Below, in pieces: positions 42,852 through 51,469 of a DNA stretch of 64,000 bases (position 1 is its first letter; the number at the start of each line of letters is the position of its first letter). The DNA comes from Phreatobacter aquaticus (GTDB lineage: Bacteria > Pseudomonadota > Alphaproteobacteria > Rhizobiales > Phreatobacteraceae). The stretch is taken from the NCBI RefSeq assembly GCF_005160265.1, contig NZ_CP039865.1, forward strand, positions 4,875,001 to 4,939,000. Reading direction: 5' to 3'. Position numbers and translations under genes: made by a program. Under the pieces are notes generated by a model that was not told the origin of the DNA, did no database searches, and saw nothing but the letters and a program-made list of their open reading frames with translations.

Positions 42852-44564
42852 CTACCAGGGCAATGTGATCGGTGCGGCGCAGCAGGCGCGCGGCGCGCTG
42901 TTCGGCGAAAAATTGGCCAGGATGAAGCCGATCGAAGTGCCTGCGGAGCTGAAGGCTTCCTCGCTTACGGTGAATGCCAGTTCGTACCGGCGCCCCTCGC
43001 CAAAGTACTCCGCGACCACCATCCGCAGCCGGGGCCGATTGCCCATCGGAGATGTCATGGTGGCCACATAGAGATGGACCGGCCCTGCCGGGAGCACAAC
43101 GAGGGACCTTTGCTCCAGGCTGAAGTCGCGAAATGCGGACCGATCGGCTGTTGCGACCTGGGCTGCCGGGCTTCGAGCGGCGGATTGGGCGCTGGCACCG
43201 GGGGCCGATGGCGCGACCTTGAGCGACACCTGGAACAGCGCACCGGGATGATCGAGAAAGAGCTCTGACCCGGCATCCGCCGTCTGATTGAATTCAGCCG
43301 GGTATGAGACGGTGAAGGGCTTGTCGCGCATCAGTCCACGGACCGTCTCAATCCCAGTCGATGGCGCATGGGAGGGGGTTGAGGGAGCGCTCCCCTGAGC
43401 CAACTGCCTGAGATTGGGCTGGCCCGATTGGACCGGAGCTGACGCCGCCAATTGGGCGCGCGCCTTGTCTCGGCCTTCCGCTGCCGCCCGGTTGTCAGGC
43501 TCGACCGCTAGAGCCGCCTCGAAATCCTCGGCAGCCCGGCGGTGATCATTGCGCTCAGCGCGCAGACGGGCCCGCTCGACGAGGGCCTCGGCAAAGCGCG
43601 GCTCTGCCTGCATGGTTCGGTCCAGCTCGGCCAAGGCGCGATCCCCATCGCGTTGGCGCAGAAAGACGCGCGCCCGCTCAAGGCGCGCCCAGATGTTGTT
43701 GTCGATCGCAAGGGCCCGGTCGAGGGCGGAATGGGCATCCGCAAAGCGCTCGAGTTGGCTCAGAACACGCCCACGATTGACGTGTGCGACGGAGTAGCCA
43801 GGTTCGCGCGCGATCGCGCGGTCATAATCCTCCAGGGCGGCACGCAGGTTGCCTGAACGCTCCTGGGCGTGGCCCCGGTTGTTGACTGCAATCGCATAAT
43901 TGTTGGCCTCGTCGGGGTGGACGAGAACGGCGTTGCAACCAGCGATCTGGCGCTGGGCATCACCGTCGTCAGCGCAATCTTCACGCAACTGCGCATAGCT
44001 TCTCTGAGGCACGGCCGCTGCCTGCACGGCGCCCTGGATCACCCGTTGCCCACGCGCGAGGAGGGCTGGCCCGTTGTTCAAGGGCGCGAGCAAGACGAGC
44101 GTACGGGTGCGCTGTTCGTCTTGAACGGCATAGAGAACCACCTGGACCGCCTGAACTTGCCCACCGTCGCAACGCAGATCAAAGGCTCCGCGCTTGCCGT
44201 CTGGCGAAGCTCCCATGGCAATGGGGCGATGGTTGCAGAACCGGTCCGGCCGGGTCAGCCCACGCATGAACTCGGTGGCGGTTCGGTCCGGCGACAGCGG
44301 TGGTGTCTGATCTATCCAGATCAGCCGGAAAGCCGGCAGGGCCGATTCCTGTGTACGGGCCAGGAGAAGACCGGCGGCTCCACCGGGGGCAAGGGTGACC
44401 CCTTCAAGTCCGGCGCCCAGGGCCCTTTGGGTGAAGTCGATCAGCGGACAATTGGACGTATCAGTGCAGCCTGGCAAAGGCTCCCCGGGACGGCTGGGCG
44501 CTTGCGCAGAGACAACAGCCGGAATCGCGATGGCCAATATCGTCGTGAGAACGCGGGCAATCAT
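42852..44564 (-). CDS. Secreted TPR protein with island-specific N and C domains
   Basis: A 570-residue exported protein: signal peptide (1-20, ending VVSAQ), domain N (about 32-187, with NCPLIDFTQRALGAGLEGVT and NNGPALLARGQRVI), four to five TPR units (221-367), a Ser/Pro/Gln linker, and domain C (404-570, VRGLMRDKPFTVSYP to the Cys-pair end). Domain N recurs twice in the protein at 52668 and once at 54682; domain C recurs at 52668 with the same ending CC-x-xP-x-x-LPW. The start at 44564 follows GGAGAGG. Function unknown; TPRs suggest binding of a protein partner. Confidence 0.8.
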   Translation of the reverse strand: MIARVLTTILAIAIPAVVSAQAPSRPGEPLPGCTDTSNCPLIDFTQRALGAGLEGVTLAPGGAAGLLLARTQESALPAFRLIWIDQTPPLSPDRTATEFMRGLTRPDRFCNHRPIAMGASPDGKRGAFDLRCDGGQVQAVQVVLYAVQDEQRTRTLVLLAPLNNGPALLARGQRVIQGAVQAAAVPQRSYAQLREDCADDGDAQRQIAGCNAVLVHPDEANNYAIAVNNRGHAQERSGNLRAALEDYDRAIAREPGYSVAHVNRGRVLSQLERFADAHSALDRALAIDNNIWARLERARVFLRQRDGDRALAELDRTMQAEPRFAEALVERARLRAERNDHRRAAEDFEAALAVEPDNRAAAEGRDKARAQLAASAPVQSGQPNLRQLAQGSAPSTPSHAPSTGIETVRGLMRDKPFTVSYPAEFNQTADAGSELFLDHPGALFQVSLKVAPSAPGASAQSAARSPAAQVATADRSAFRDFSLEQRSLVVLPAGPVHLYVATMTSPMGNRPRLRMVVAEYFGEGRRYELAFTVSEEAFSSAGTSIGFILANFSPNSAPRACCAAPITLPW

Positions 44565-44837
44565 GGATGCCTCTCCTGGACGTGACCCAATGATGCGCAA
44601 TGGGCGCCTAAACCCGGAGACGTATCGGCCGTCTTGAGCCGCCGCGCATCCATCGCAGCCCCCCGTCCAGACTGCGAAAAGGCATCGACCCACGCCGACC
44701 GACGAGCTGCGCCGTCACGATAAGCGCCAACTCCAGAGGCGCCGGGTTCGGCCTGCCAATGTTGTCAGAGAGCCCGGGGCATGGTTGCGCAATGCCCCCG
44801 CTCCGCTTCAACAGCGGCGGAGCGGCCGCGGCAGGCG

Positions 44838-45113
44838 TCAGGGGTGAACGACGTCGATCTCGTAGAACGCGCGAAGATTGCGCAGCGTCGGATCGCGGCT
44901 CGACTGATCCTGGCTCGGGAGAACCGGCAGAATGAAGTAGGACAGTCGGGACTGACCGCGAACATTTGCGATGGTGCGGGCCGCAATTGCGAGGGCTGGG
45001 TTGACACAGGTTCCCTCTCGCGTCCGACCCTCGGGGCACACGGTCTGCGCCGAAGCGGCGGTTGGAACGGCAAGCAGCGCGGACACGATGGCAATCTTTG
45101 CAAGGCGGTTCAT
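44838..45113 (-). CDS. Small secreted protein of unknown function
   Basis: A 91-residue protein with a typical signal peptide (1-22, ending ASAQT). The mature part has two Cys early (TVCPEGRTREGTCVNPA) and no recognised domain. It ends the gene series starting with the small secreted gene at 47382 and lies 12 bp after the barrel gene, so cotranscription is likely. Island-specific as far as can be seen. Confidence 0.7.
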   Translation of the reverse strand: MNRLAKIAIVSALLAVPTAASAQTVCPEGRTREGTCVNPALAIAARTIANVRGQSRLSYFILPVLPSQDQSSRDPTLRNLRAFYEIDVVHP

Positions 45114-45125
45114 GGCTCTACTCGC

Positions 45126-46460
45126 TTAGAAGGTGATGTTGCCGCCAAGCGACAGCGTCCAGCCTGTGAAGGAAAGGGCGGGAATGGAAGTGCCCGGAAT
45201 GATGCCACCGAAGTCGATATCGGGCCTGCTGGCCTGATTGACCCAGAAATGTTCGGCGCGAACGGTGATCGCCGAGTTCGGCGCAACCTGATAGCGGGCA
45301 GATCCTCCGAGCGCCAATTTGGTCTTCGCAGGAATGAACTGGAAGGCGGTCGGCACATAAGCGTTGGAGTCACGGTGGAACCAGCTGCCGAACATCCCCA
45401 ATGTCCATTGCGGAGTGATCCGCCACGCATGGTCAAGGCGAAGGCGCAAGGCATTGCTGTTGGAGTTGAAAGCCTCGCGCTGGAACTGATTGACGGCAAG
45501 GATGAAATTCGCATTCGAGCGCGTGTGATTGAATGCGGTGGTGAACGTCGTCACGTGCTCCGGGTTCCACGTGTAGGCCGCGGTACCGGTCAGAGCGAAG
45601 GCGTCACCCTGAATGACAGCCAAGCCGCCGTCGATCCGCGTGGCGCTCGTATAGGTGTAGGTCACGGCCGCACGAAGCAGCAGGGCCCCCATGATATGGG
45701 CCAGCTGGGCGGTACCCGACGTCGATGCGCCCGGTTCAATGCGGGTGTCGAGCCCACCGAAAATGTCAGTGGGATCGCGGGTAAAGGCGCCGCGGTGCGT
45801 GTGGCTGACGCTCACGGTTGCCAATGAATTCTGGCCGATCGGTATGTTACCGCCCAGAGTGGCTCCCAAATTGAAGCCCTCACCAAATGTGGGAACTTCG
45901 ACCAGATCCGGGTCGGACCGGGCGAAGGCCTGGGTACCGGCGAGGTTGGCCCTTCCGGTCGGCAGATTGGCGTTGAGCGCGAGGAAGGGCTGGAAGCCCG
46001 GCGTTCCAAGCCAGGTCGCAGTCGCCGAGACGACCGTATCTGTCATCGTCGAGACATGGCCGACCAGACCACCGCCTGCATTCTGGCGGGCGTCGACGTA
46101 GCCGGTTCGGGCGAGCAATTCCAGCTTCACGTCCGAACCGACCAGGCCGGTCGCGGCGAAAGCAAGCGGCACATAGAATTGCGAGCCGCGGGCCGGAGTT
46201 CCCAAAGCAAAATTGTTGGGAAAGCCGCGCGGACCGCTCCAGCTCGTGTAGCGGGCTTCACTGTCGAAGACCAACGTCCAGCCAGACGAAACCGTGACCG
46301 ACGATGCCGGCGGGATGGCCACATCAGCAGCTGCCGCCGGCGTGGCCAAGGCGACCAGGCTCGCAATAACTGCACCCAAGGTCCCCGCCAAGACCGGGAA
46401 TGCCGCCGGTCGGGCGGTCCGATTCACGTTCACACTTGTATTCTTGAGCATTGGTGTCAC
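45126..46460 (-). CDS. Outer-membrane beta-barrel protein (transporter-like)
   Basis: A 444-residue protein with a long signal region (ending PAAAADV, about residue 46), then alternating polar and apolar strands to a terminal phenylalanine (GGNITF), the classic outer-membrane barrel signal. The pattern resembles MetA/phenol-degradation-type or FadL-like barrels, but the family is not certain. ATG 46460 is used; ATG 46451 is also possible. It follows the small secreted genes in the same direction and may carry or anchor their products. Confidence 0.75.
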   Translation of the reverse strand: MTPMLKNTSVNVNRTARPAAFPVLAGTLGAVIASLVALATPAAAADVAIPPASSVTVSSGWTLVFDSEARYTSWSGPRGFPNNFALGTPARGSQFYVPLAFAATGLVGSDVKLELLARTGYVDARQNAGGGLVGHVSTMTDTVVSATATWLGTPGFQPFLALNANLPTGRANLAGTQAFARSDPDLVEVPTFGEGFNLGATLGGNIPIGQNSLATVSVSHTHRGAFTRDPTDIFGGLDTRIEPGASTSGTAQLAHIMGALLLRAAVTYTYTSATRIDGGLAVIQGDAFALTGTAAYTWNPEHVTTFTTAFNHTRSNANFILAVNQFQREAFNSNSNALRLRLDHAWRITPQWTLGMFGSWFHRDSNAYVPTAFQFIPAKTKLALGGSARYQVAPNSAITVRAEHFWVNQASRPDIDFGGIIPGTSIPALSFTGWTLSLGGNITF

Positions 46461-46527
46461 TTCGGCGGCGGTGCTGACTTGAGATGGCGGATGGTGCTGC
46501 GGTGGAATGAGCGCCTTTGCTGCGGCT

Positions 46528-46878
46528 TCAGCGCCTCAGAGGGCCACGTGCCCCCAAGCCATTGTCCGATATCAACCCGCCGCCCCTGTCCGAAATCAGA
46601 GCGTTCCGGTTGTTGCTCATCAGGGCATTCGGTGGCGGGGTGATCGTGCGCGGAGGGGGGCTTCCAATGGATGTTCTGACCGGCTGCAACGTCGTGCGCG
46701 CCGTCTGCGGCGCGACATAACCAGGCGCTCCGGGCATGCGGCGCGGATTGTTGTCCCAAGGGGCACAGCCTGAAACAAACATGTTCACGTAGCCACCGCA
46801 CCCTGCGGCGAAGCTCTTCTCGGCCGACAATGTCAGCGTCGCCGCCAACAATGCGCACAATGATACTGCACGATGCAT
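46528..46878 (-). CDS. Small secreted protein, island family 1 (copy a)
   Basis: A 116-residue protein: signal peptide (1-24), then AGCGGYVNMFV and SGCAPWDNNPRRMPGAPGY, and a variable tail with Pro-rich and ISDRGGGLISDNG segments. Three paralogues (46972-47382, 51093-51449, 51470-51820) share the mature N-terminus almost residue for residue, including two Cys 11 apart, while the tails diverge. I know no named family. The start at 46878 is fixed by the signal peptide; an upstream extension is unlikely. Probably in one operon with the copy at 46972. Confidence 0.8.
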   Translation of the reverse strand: MHRAVSLCALLAATLTLSAEKSFAAGCGGYVNMFVSGCAPWDNNPRRMPGAPGYVAPQTARTTLQPVRTSIGSPPPRTITPPPNALMSNNRNALISDRGGGLISDNGLGARGPLRR

Positions 46879-46971
46879 GATGTTGCCCCCACCGATCGAT
46901 GTCGCCAGAAGTGCGGATGCCGCCGGCGCAATCGCGGCGGCACCCACCTCGGACGCGTATTCGCGCGTGCC

Positions 46972-47382
46972 TTAGCGACGATTGCCAGAGAACCCAGCAC
47001 TGTCGTTGCCGATCAGGCCAGGATTGCGATTTCCAGGGCTCAGCAATCCTGGATTGCGGTTCCCGGGGCTCAACAGGGTTGAGCCATCATTACCAATCAA
47101 CCGCGAAGGCGGCTGAACGATTCGTGTCGGCGGCTGAACGATTCGTGTCGGCGGCTGAACGATTCGTGTCGGCGGCAAACCGACGGGAGGGGATGGACGC
47201 GGAGCAACGTAACCCGGCGCACCAGGCATCCGGCGGGGATTGTTATCCCAAGGAGCACAGCCGGAGACCCAGACGTTCACGTAGCCGCCGCAGCCCGCAG
47301 CCTGGGCAGGTGACGATACGAAAAGGGCACTTCCTGCCGTAAGGGCAGTAACAAAGAATGAAACGCTGGCTGCTGCTCGCAT
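46972..47382 (-). CDS. Small secreted protein, island family 1 (copy b)
   Basis: A 136-residue protein: signal peptide (1-29), then AGCGGYVNVWV and SGCAPWDNNPRRMPGAPGY, followed by three exact seven-residue repeats of the type PTRIVQP, coded by a 21-bp tandem repeat at 47108-47170, and two copies of a NPGL-x-SPGNR type unit. The tail probably grows and shrinks by slippage. First gene of a leftward series; the perfect island palindrome lies 44 bp upstream. Confidence 0.82.
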   Translation of the reverse strand: MRAAASVSFFVTALTAGSALFVSSPAQAAGCGGYVNVWVSGCAPWDNNPRRMPGAPGYVAPRPSPPVGLPPTRIVQPPTRIVQPPTRIVQPPSRLIGNDGSTLLSPGNRNPGLLSPGNRNPGLIGNDSAGFSGNRR

Positions 47383-47425
47383 CGTGACTCTCCAGACATG
47401 AACAAAACTGAACAATTTCTAAAAT

Positions 47426-47438
47426 TGCTCAGTGAGCA
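47426..47438. promoter_or_regulatory. Island palindrome, copy 2 (perfect), between small secreted gene and marR
   Basis: TGCTCAGTGAGCA is a perfect 13-bp palindrome in the 178-bp gap between the small secreted gene (start 47382) and the divergent MarR gene (start 47561). The best candidate operator for the MarR protein, which would then control both directions. Confidence 0.65.
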
Positions 47439-47560
47439 TGTCAAGTGTCGTTTACCTCCTGCGGCGGCCTCTCAGTGACAGAGGAGGCTGTCTTGTGCAT
47501 TGTCGCAAACTGAGAGAAGCCGCATGATTCGGCGGTGGGATATCGCGAACTTCAAACACC

Positions 47561-48007
47561 ATGGCGCCAAAATCGATCAGAACTGACGTATTAGCGCGTC
47601 TCTTCGAGCAATCGACCCGTGCGCTGCACTCGTCCGGCCATAGCCACGGCCTGTTCCCCGCTCAATGGACCGCGCTGCGCTATTTCTCGACAGCCGATCG
47701 CCCACAATGCACGGCGATGAGCCTTGCTCGCTTTCAGGGAATGGCGTTCGGCCCAGTGTCCCGTACTGTCCGGACGCTCATCTCCAAGGGCTTGCTGCGC
47801 AAGGCCGGCTCCGCCGGAAAGGGACGAGCCGAACTTCTCGAGGTCTCGGACGAAGGTCGGTTGATTCTGGAGCAGGATCCGCTGGTGAGCGTGGTCGATG
47901 CACTGGCGATGTCGGATGACGCCGAGCGTGAAGCCCTTGCAAAGGCTCTGGAGCGCGTCTTGATGGCCCTTCAGTCGAAAGTCGGGCCAGATCTCGAAGC
48001 GGAATGA
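47561..48007 (+). CDS. MarR family transcriptional regulator
   Basis: A 148-residue winged-helix protein: LFPAQWTALRYFSTADRPQ before the HTH (AMSLARFQGMAFGPVSRTV), recognition region RTLISKGLLRKAGS and wing KGRAELLEVSDEGR. Helical ends for dimerisation are present. Divergent from the small secreted operon with a perfect palindrome between, so it likely regulates itself, that operon and the other island genes bearing this palindrome. The effector is unknown. Convergent with the response-regulator gene. Confidence 0.88.
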   Translation: MAPKSIRTDVLARLFEQSTRALHSSGHSHGLFPAQWTALRYFSTADRPQCTAMSLARFQGMAFGPVSRTVRTLISKGLLRKAGSAGKGRAELLEVSDEGRLILEQDPLVSVVDALAMSDDAEREALAKALERVLMALQSKVGPDLEAE

Positions 48008-48017
48008 CGCGTCCGAG

Positions 48018-48407
48018 CTAATGCGGTTGCTTGGCTACAATTGCGTCGATCGTCTGGATGAGAAGGTCTTCGTCGAAGGGTTTCACGAAGACACGCTCGG
48101 CGCCCCAAACCTCGGCGAGGGAGCCTGCGGTTTCTATCGTTAGGCGCGGACCACCTCCTGTCATGGCCAGGATGGGGAGATCGCGATTGCTTTCTCGTAT
48201 CATTTTGATCAGCTTGAGACCGTCGATGTCTGCCATCCAGATGTCAGTCACGGCGACAGCGAACCTCTTGTGGGCAAGCGCCGCAAGCGCATCGCTTCCC
48301 GAGCCTACACATGTCGGCGCATAGCCCGCGGCGGAAAGCGCCTCGAACAGTGATGCACGCACCGCTTCAACATCATCGACGACCAGAATCTCAGCCTTGA
48401 TTGACAT
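48018..48407 (-). CDS. Single-domain response regulator (CheY-like receiver)
   Basis: A 129-residue receiver with no output domain. Asp11 and Asp12 (VVDDVE) bind metal, Asp55 (VTDIWM) is the phosphoacceptor, with Thr83 and Lys109 in place. The start at 48407 overlaps the end of kinase 2 by 17 bp, so both are made together; an upstream in-frame start at 48437 is less likely. It may act as a phosphate relay or sink for both island kinases, or bind a target protein. Confidence 0.92.
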   Translation of the reverse strand: MSIKAEILVVDDVEAVRASLFEALSAAGYAPTCVGSGSDALAALAHKRFAVAVTDIWMADIDGLKLIKMIRESNRDLPILAMTGGGPRLTIETAGSLAEVWGAERVFVKPFDEDLLIQTIDAIVAKQPH

Positions 48408-50760
48408 GGGCGGTTTCCGTGTTGCGCAGAGTGACACTGGGAATGACGACGGTTATGCGGGTTCCGACACCAGGTTCCGACTGGATATCGATTGCCGCGT
48501 TCCAGGATCGGGCAATGCCGTAGACAATAGGCAGGCCAAGTCCGGTGCCTTGGCCCGGCTTCTTGGTGGTAAAGAACGGTTCCATCGCGCGAAGGCGCGT
48601 ATTCTCGTCCATGCCCTCACCATCATCCTCGACCGAGAGTGTGAACCCTACGGCAGCCGAGCCGGTAAACCGAACATCGATCCGACCACCACCTCGAGTA
48701 GCATAAATTGAATTTGCGACAAGATTGGCCAAAACTTGGAATGCCTCGTTGGCATCGACCAAAGGGCCAGGTTCCGCATAATTTTCGAAGCTGAGAATAA
48801 CCTGCTCCGGAAGCATGGTGCGCAGATTGCGAATAGCGGCCGACAAGGCCTTGTCCAAATGCGCCCTGGAATCGCCAGGCGTGGGTCTCACGCTTGTGAG
48901 CAACCCGGCCACGATCGCCGTTGCCCGAGCTCCCGAATCCGAGACGATATCCAGCAGCCGCCTTCGTTCATCATTCACCGGGATTGCCCGCGCAACGCGC
49001 CGCGAGAGGTTGACGATGGGGTGAAGCAGATTGTTGATCTCGTGAGCGACGCCGCCCGCCAATTGGCCGATAGCCGCCATCTTGCGTTGCTGAGCCACTC
49101 GCTCTTCGGCCGCGACTTCCTCAGTCATGTCCGAAACGATACCGCAAAGACCAAGTGAACCGGCCACCGGTCGAGCGCGAAAGCGGATCAAACGATAGTC
49201 CAGACGGCCTGGATCAAGGCGCAGGGTCGTAGAGGCGCGAAACTCGGCCCGATTGGAGAGGCTGGCAGCCAGCGCAGCTCTCGCGTCGGAATCGCCCCCT
49301 GATTGCTCATGGGCAAGAAGATCGCCAAGCCGAACGCCGGGGACCAGACCGATTCTTGTGCAGGTCGGGCCGGAGGCGAAGGTGACGACGCCAGACGCAT
49401 CGCATTCCCAAAAGCTGTCAGATGCACTTTCGGCAAAAGTCCGCAACCGATTGGCGCCATCCTCGGCAGCACGGCGCGCCGCACGTTCGCGGCTCTGAAG
49501 GTCAATTGCATTGGCAATTCCCGACAACAGCAGAGAAGTGCAGGACGCAAAGTAGGTAATATTGATGGCGGTAGGATCCGCTCCAATGGAGGGGATGATA
49601 TCGTGAAGCATCCTGAGCACTGCGCCCATAAACGTCGGACTCCAGCAAATCAGAAAGACCAATGCACGGCGAGGCTCCCTTGGAACCGCAGTGGCGACGA
49701 GGAAGAAGTAGCAAACGATGGCGCACATTCCGATTGGCGCCACAAACTGACGGAAAGACTGAGCCTCGACGACAACCGAAATCATCGCGGCAATCGACGT
49801 CAGGAACATTGCCCCGGCGGCCCATCCCACCAGTCGAGCGACGCGCGGATAGTGTCGGCTTGTCCGTAGAAAGAGAGGCGCATAGACCAGCATCGTACCG
49901 AAGATCAGGAACGTTCCGCCCAGAGACATCAGGCGCGCCGCCACGAGAGCTCCGGGCGCGATGATCGAGCCGACAAATGCCTGGTCGCCCAGGACGTAGC
50001 AGAGGTAGCTCAGAACCAGCGTGGCCAGAACGGCGGACACAGGATCTCGGGCAGCCAACGCCGCTGAAGCCAGATATATGGTCAAGCCCGCCAGCATGCC
50101 GAAAGCGATCCCGAACAGCAGGTTCTCAAAGGCGTAGCTGCTCAGGAAATCGAAATCGCTATGCAGCCACAACGATGCCCGCATCGATGAGGGGGTCTGA
50201 AAACGCACATAAATGGTTTTCCCGGCGATCTCTTTGCCCGGGACGATGATCACGGGATAGCGCGTAGCGAGATCCGTGGTTGGCGATCCCGCTCCAATGC
50301 GCCACTCCAGAGAGTGCCATCCCTCGCCCGTCGGGATATAGACAGTCATCGTCCGGGCGCGCGGTTCGCGCAACGCCAAGGCCTGGTCACCAGTCCGGTC
50401 GTTGACGATGGATGGCACGACCAGCCGGAGCCAAACAGCCGCAGACCCGGTTGGAGACGGACCGTAATTTGCCGCGTTTCTGCCATCGGCCCTGACGAAC
50501 GCATCTGCATCGCGAGACGCCTCGCCAATGGTCATCTGCCCTGTTGGGTCAATCAGATGATCTGCCAGCGGCCCCACAAATCGCCGGTATTCGGACCCAT
50601 TGGCCTGTGTGGCGAACGCCATTGCGACAAGTGCGAACAGGAGCGCCGCAAAACCATCGCAAACAGATCGACGCCAGGCCGGACGCCGGGCTCTCCTGCG
50701 GCCGCGCTGGCCAGATAATCCAGGCAAACGGCCTGCCCAGCCTTCAATCGACAGAACCAT
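48391..50760 (-). CDS. 7TM-DISM sensor histidine kinase 2
   Basis: A 789-residue paralogue of the kinase at 40389. Basic N-terminus and membrane signal (1-57), DISMED2-like domain (60-205), seven membrane segments (210-420), PAS-like domain, His573 in AHEINNLLHP, and ATPase boxes NLVANSIYA, DDGEGM and GQGTGLGLPIV. Kinase and ATP sites are intact. Coupled to the receiver gene downstream. A degenerate island palindrome lies 65 bp upstream. The two kinases share FHTPSSMRAS/FQTPSSMRAS in the sensor domain, so they may sense related ligands. Confidence 0.9.
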   Translation of the reverse strand: MVLSIEGWAGRLPGLSGQRGRRRARRPAWRRSVCDGFAALLFALVAMAFATQANGSEYRRFVGPLADHLIDPTGQMTIGEASRDADAFVRADGRNAANYGPSPTGSAAVWLRLVVPSIVNDRTGDQALALREPRARTMTVYIPTGEGWHSLEWRIGAGSPTTDLATRYPVIIVPGKEIAGKTIYVRFQTPSSMRASLWLHSDFDFLSSYAFENLLFGIAFGMLAGLTIYLASAALAARDPVSAVLATLVLSYLCYVLGDQAFVGSIIAPGALVAARLMSLGGTFLIFGTMLVYAPLFLRTSRHYPRVARLVGWAAGAMFLTSIAAMISVVVEAQSFRQFVAPIGMCAIVCYFFLVATAVPREPRRALVFLICWSPTFMGAVLRMLHDIIPSIGADPTAINITYFASCTSLLLSGIANAIDLQSRERAARRAAEDGANRLRTFAESASDSFWECDASGVVTFASGPTCTRIGLVPGVRLGDLLAHEQSGGDSDARAALAASLSNRAEFRASTTLRLDPGRLDYRLIRFRARPVAGSLGLCGIVSDMTEEVAAEERVAQQRKMAAIGQLAGGVAHEINNLLHPIVNLSRRVARAIPVNDERRRLLDIVSDSGARATAIVAGLLTSVRPTPGDSRAHLDKALSAAIRNLRTMLPEQVILSFENYAEPGPLVDANEAFQVLANLVANSIYATRGGGRIDVRFTGSAAVGFTLSVEDDGEGMDENTRLRAMEPFFTTKKPGQGTGLGLPIVYGIARSWNAAIDIQSEPGVGTRITVVIPSVTLRNTETAHVNQG

Positions 50761-50824
50761 CTCCTCTCGCCGCGAACGCAGTCATCGAGAGTGAAGCACC
50801 AAACATGGGAATCACCAAGTGAAT

Positions 50825-50837
50825 TGCTCACTGGTCC
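50825..50837. promoter_or_regulatory. Island palindrome, copy 3 (degenerate), upstream of kinase 2
   Basis: TGCTCACTGGTCC keeps the left half TGCTCA of the island motif and part of the right half. The bases before it (GAAT) also resemble the perfect copy. It lies in the 332-bp divergent gap between kinase 2 and the small secreted gene at 51093; that gap shows no further gene. Confidence 0.4.
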
Positions 50838-51060
50838 CTTTATGGTGCGACGTCCTGAGAAGTGGTGCCACCGTTCTGGTTGTGGTCCGTCCTGAGTTCG
50901 CCCCATCGGCTTGGATGGCCCTCTCACGCGGCTGAGCAGCGGAGGCAGAATCCCCCTGCAAGGTGCGGAGCGCCTGATGCCGGAGCGGATGAGACCCGAA
51001 GACCAGCCTGCGAAGTTGCAGTCGCCCGCGTTCTTTCCCTTGCGTTAGTCATTCTTATAT

Positions 51061-51073
51061 GGCTCACTGAGCA
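51061..51073. promoter_or_regulatory. Island palindrome, copy 4, upstream of small secreted genes
   Basis: GGCTCACTGAGCA differs from the perfect palindrome in one fixed position and keeps an 11-bp perfect core. It ends 19 bp before the ATG at 51093, where a bound repressor would block the transcript start. Confidence 0.55.
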
Positions 51074-51092
51074 TTATAAGAAGGAGATTCCC

Positions 51093-51449
51093 ATGAGAGC
51101 TGCAGTTGTGATTGCCGGACTTTGCGCAGGGTTGGCCGTTTCGATGACCGCCTCGCCTGCGAGCGCAGCGGGTTGCGGAGGCTATGTGAACGTCTGGGTT
51201 TCCGGCTGCGCGCCTTGGGACAACAATCCCCGCCGTATGCCGGGCGCTCCAGGCTACGCGCCTCCCCGCGCAACGCCTCCCCGCATAGCAACTCCGGTTT
51301 TTGCACCGCCGCAGCAGCGCATCGTCCAGCCAGGGGTCGGCAACAGGTTCATTTCGGACCAGGGCGGCGGCCTGATCAGCAACAACCGCGGTGGGCTCAT
51401 CAGCAACAACCGCGGCGGCGTGGTCTCCAACGGCGGCCCCTGGCGCTGA
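51093..51449 (+). CDS. Small secreted protein, island family 1 (copy c)
   Basis: A 118-residue protein: signal peptide (1-25, ending ASA), then AGCGGYVNVWV and SGCAPWDNNPRRMPGAPGY, a Pro-rich middle, and a tail with repeats GGLISNNR. AAGGAG lies at a good distance from ATG 51093. It is followed 20 bp later by copy d. The tail motif ISNNRGG also appears in copy d, and ISDRGGG in copy a. Function unknown. Confidence 0.85.
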   Translation: MRAAVVIAGLCAGLAVSMTASPASAAGCGGYVNVWVSGCAPWDNNPRRMPGAPGYAPPRATPPRIATPVFAPPQQRIVQPGVGNRFISDQGGGLISNNRGGLISNNRGGVVSNGGPWR

Positions 51450-51469
51450 AAAGACTGAAAGGTAAGACC

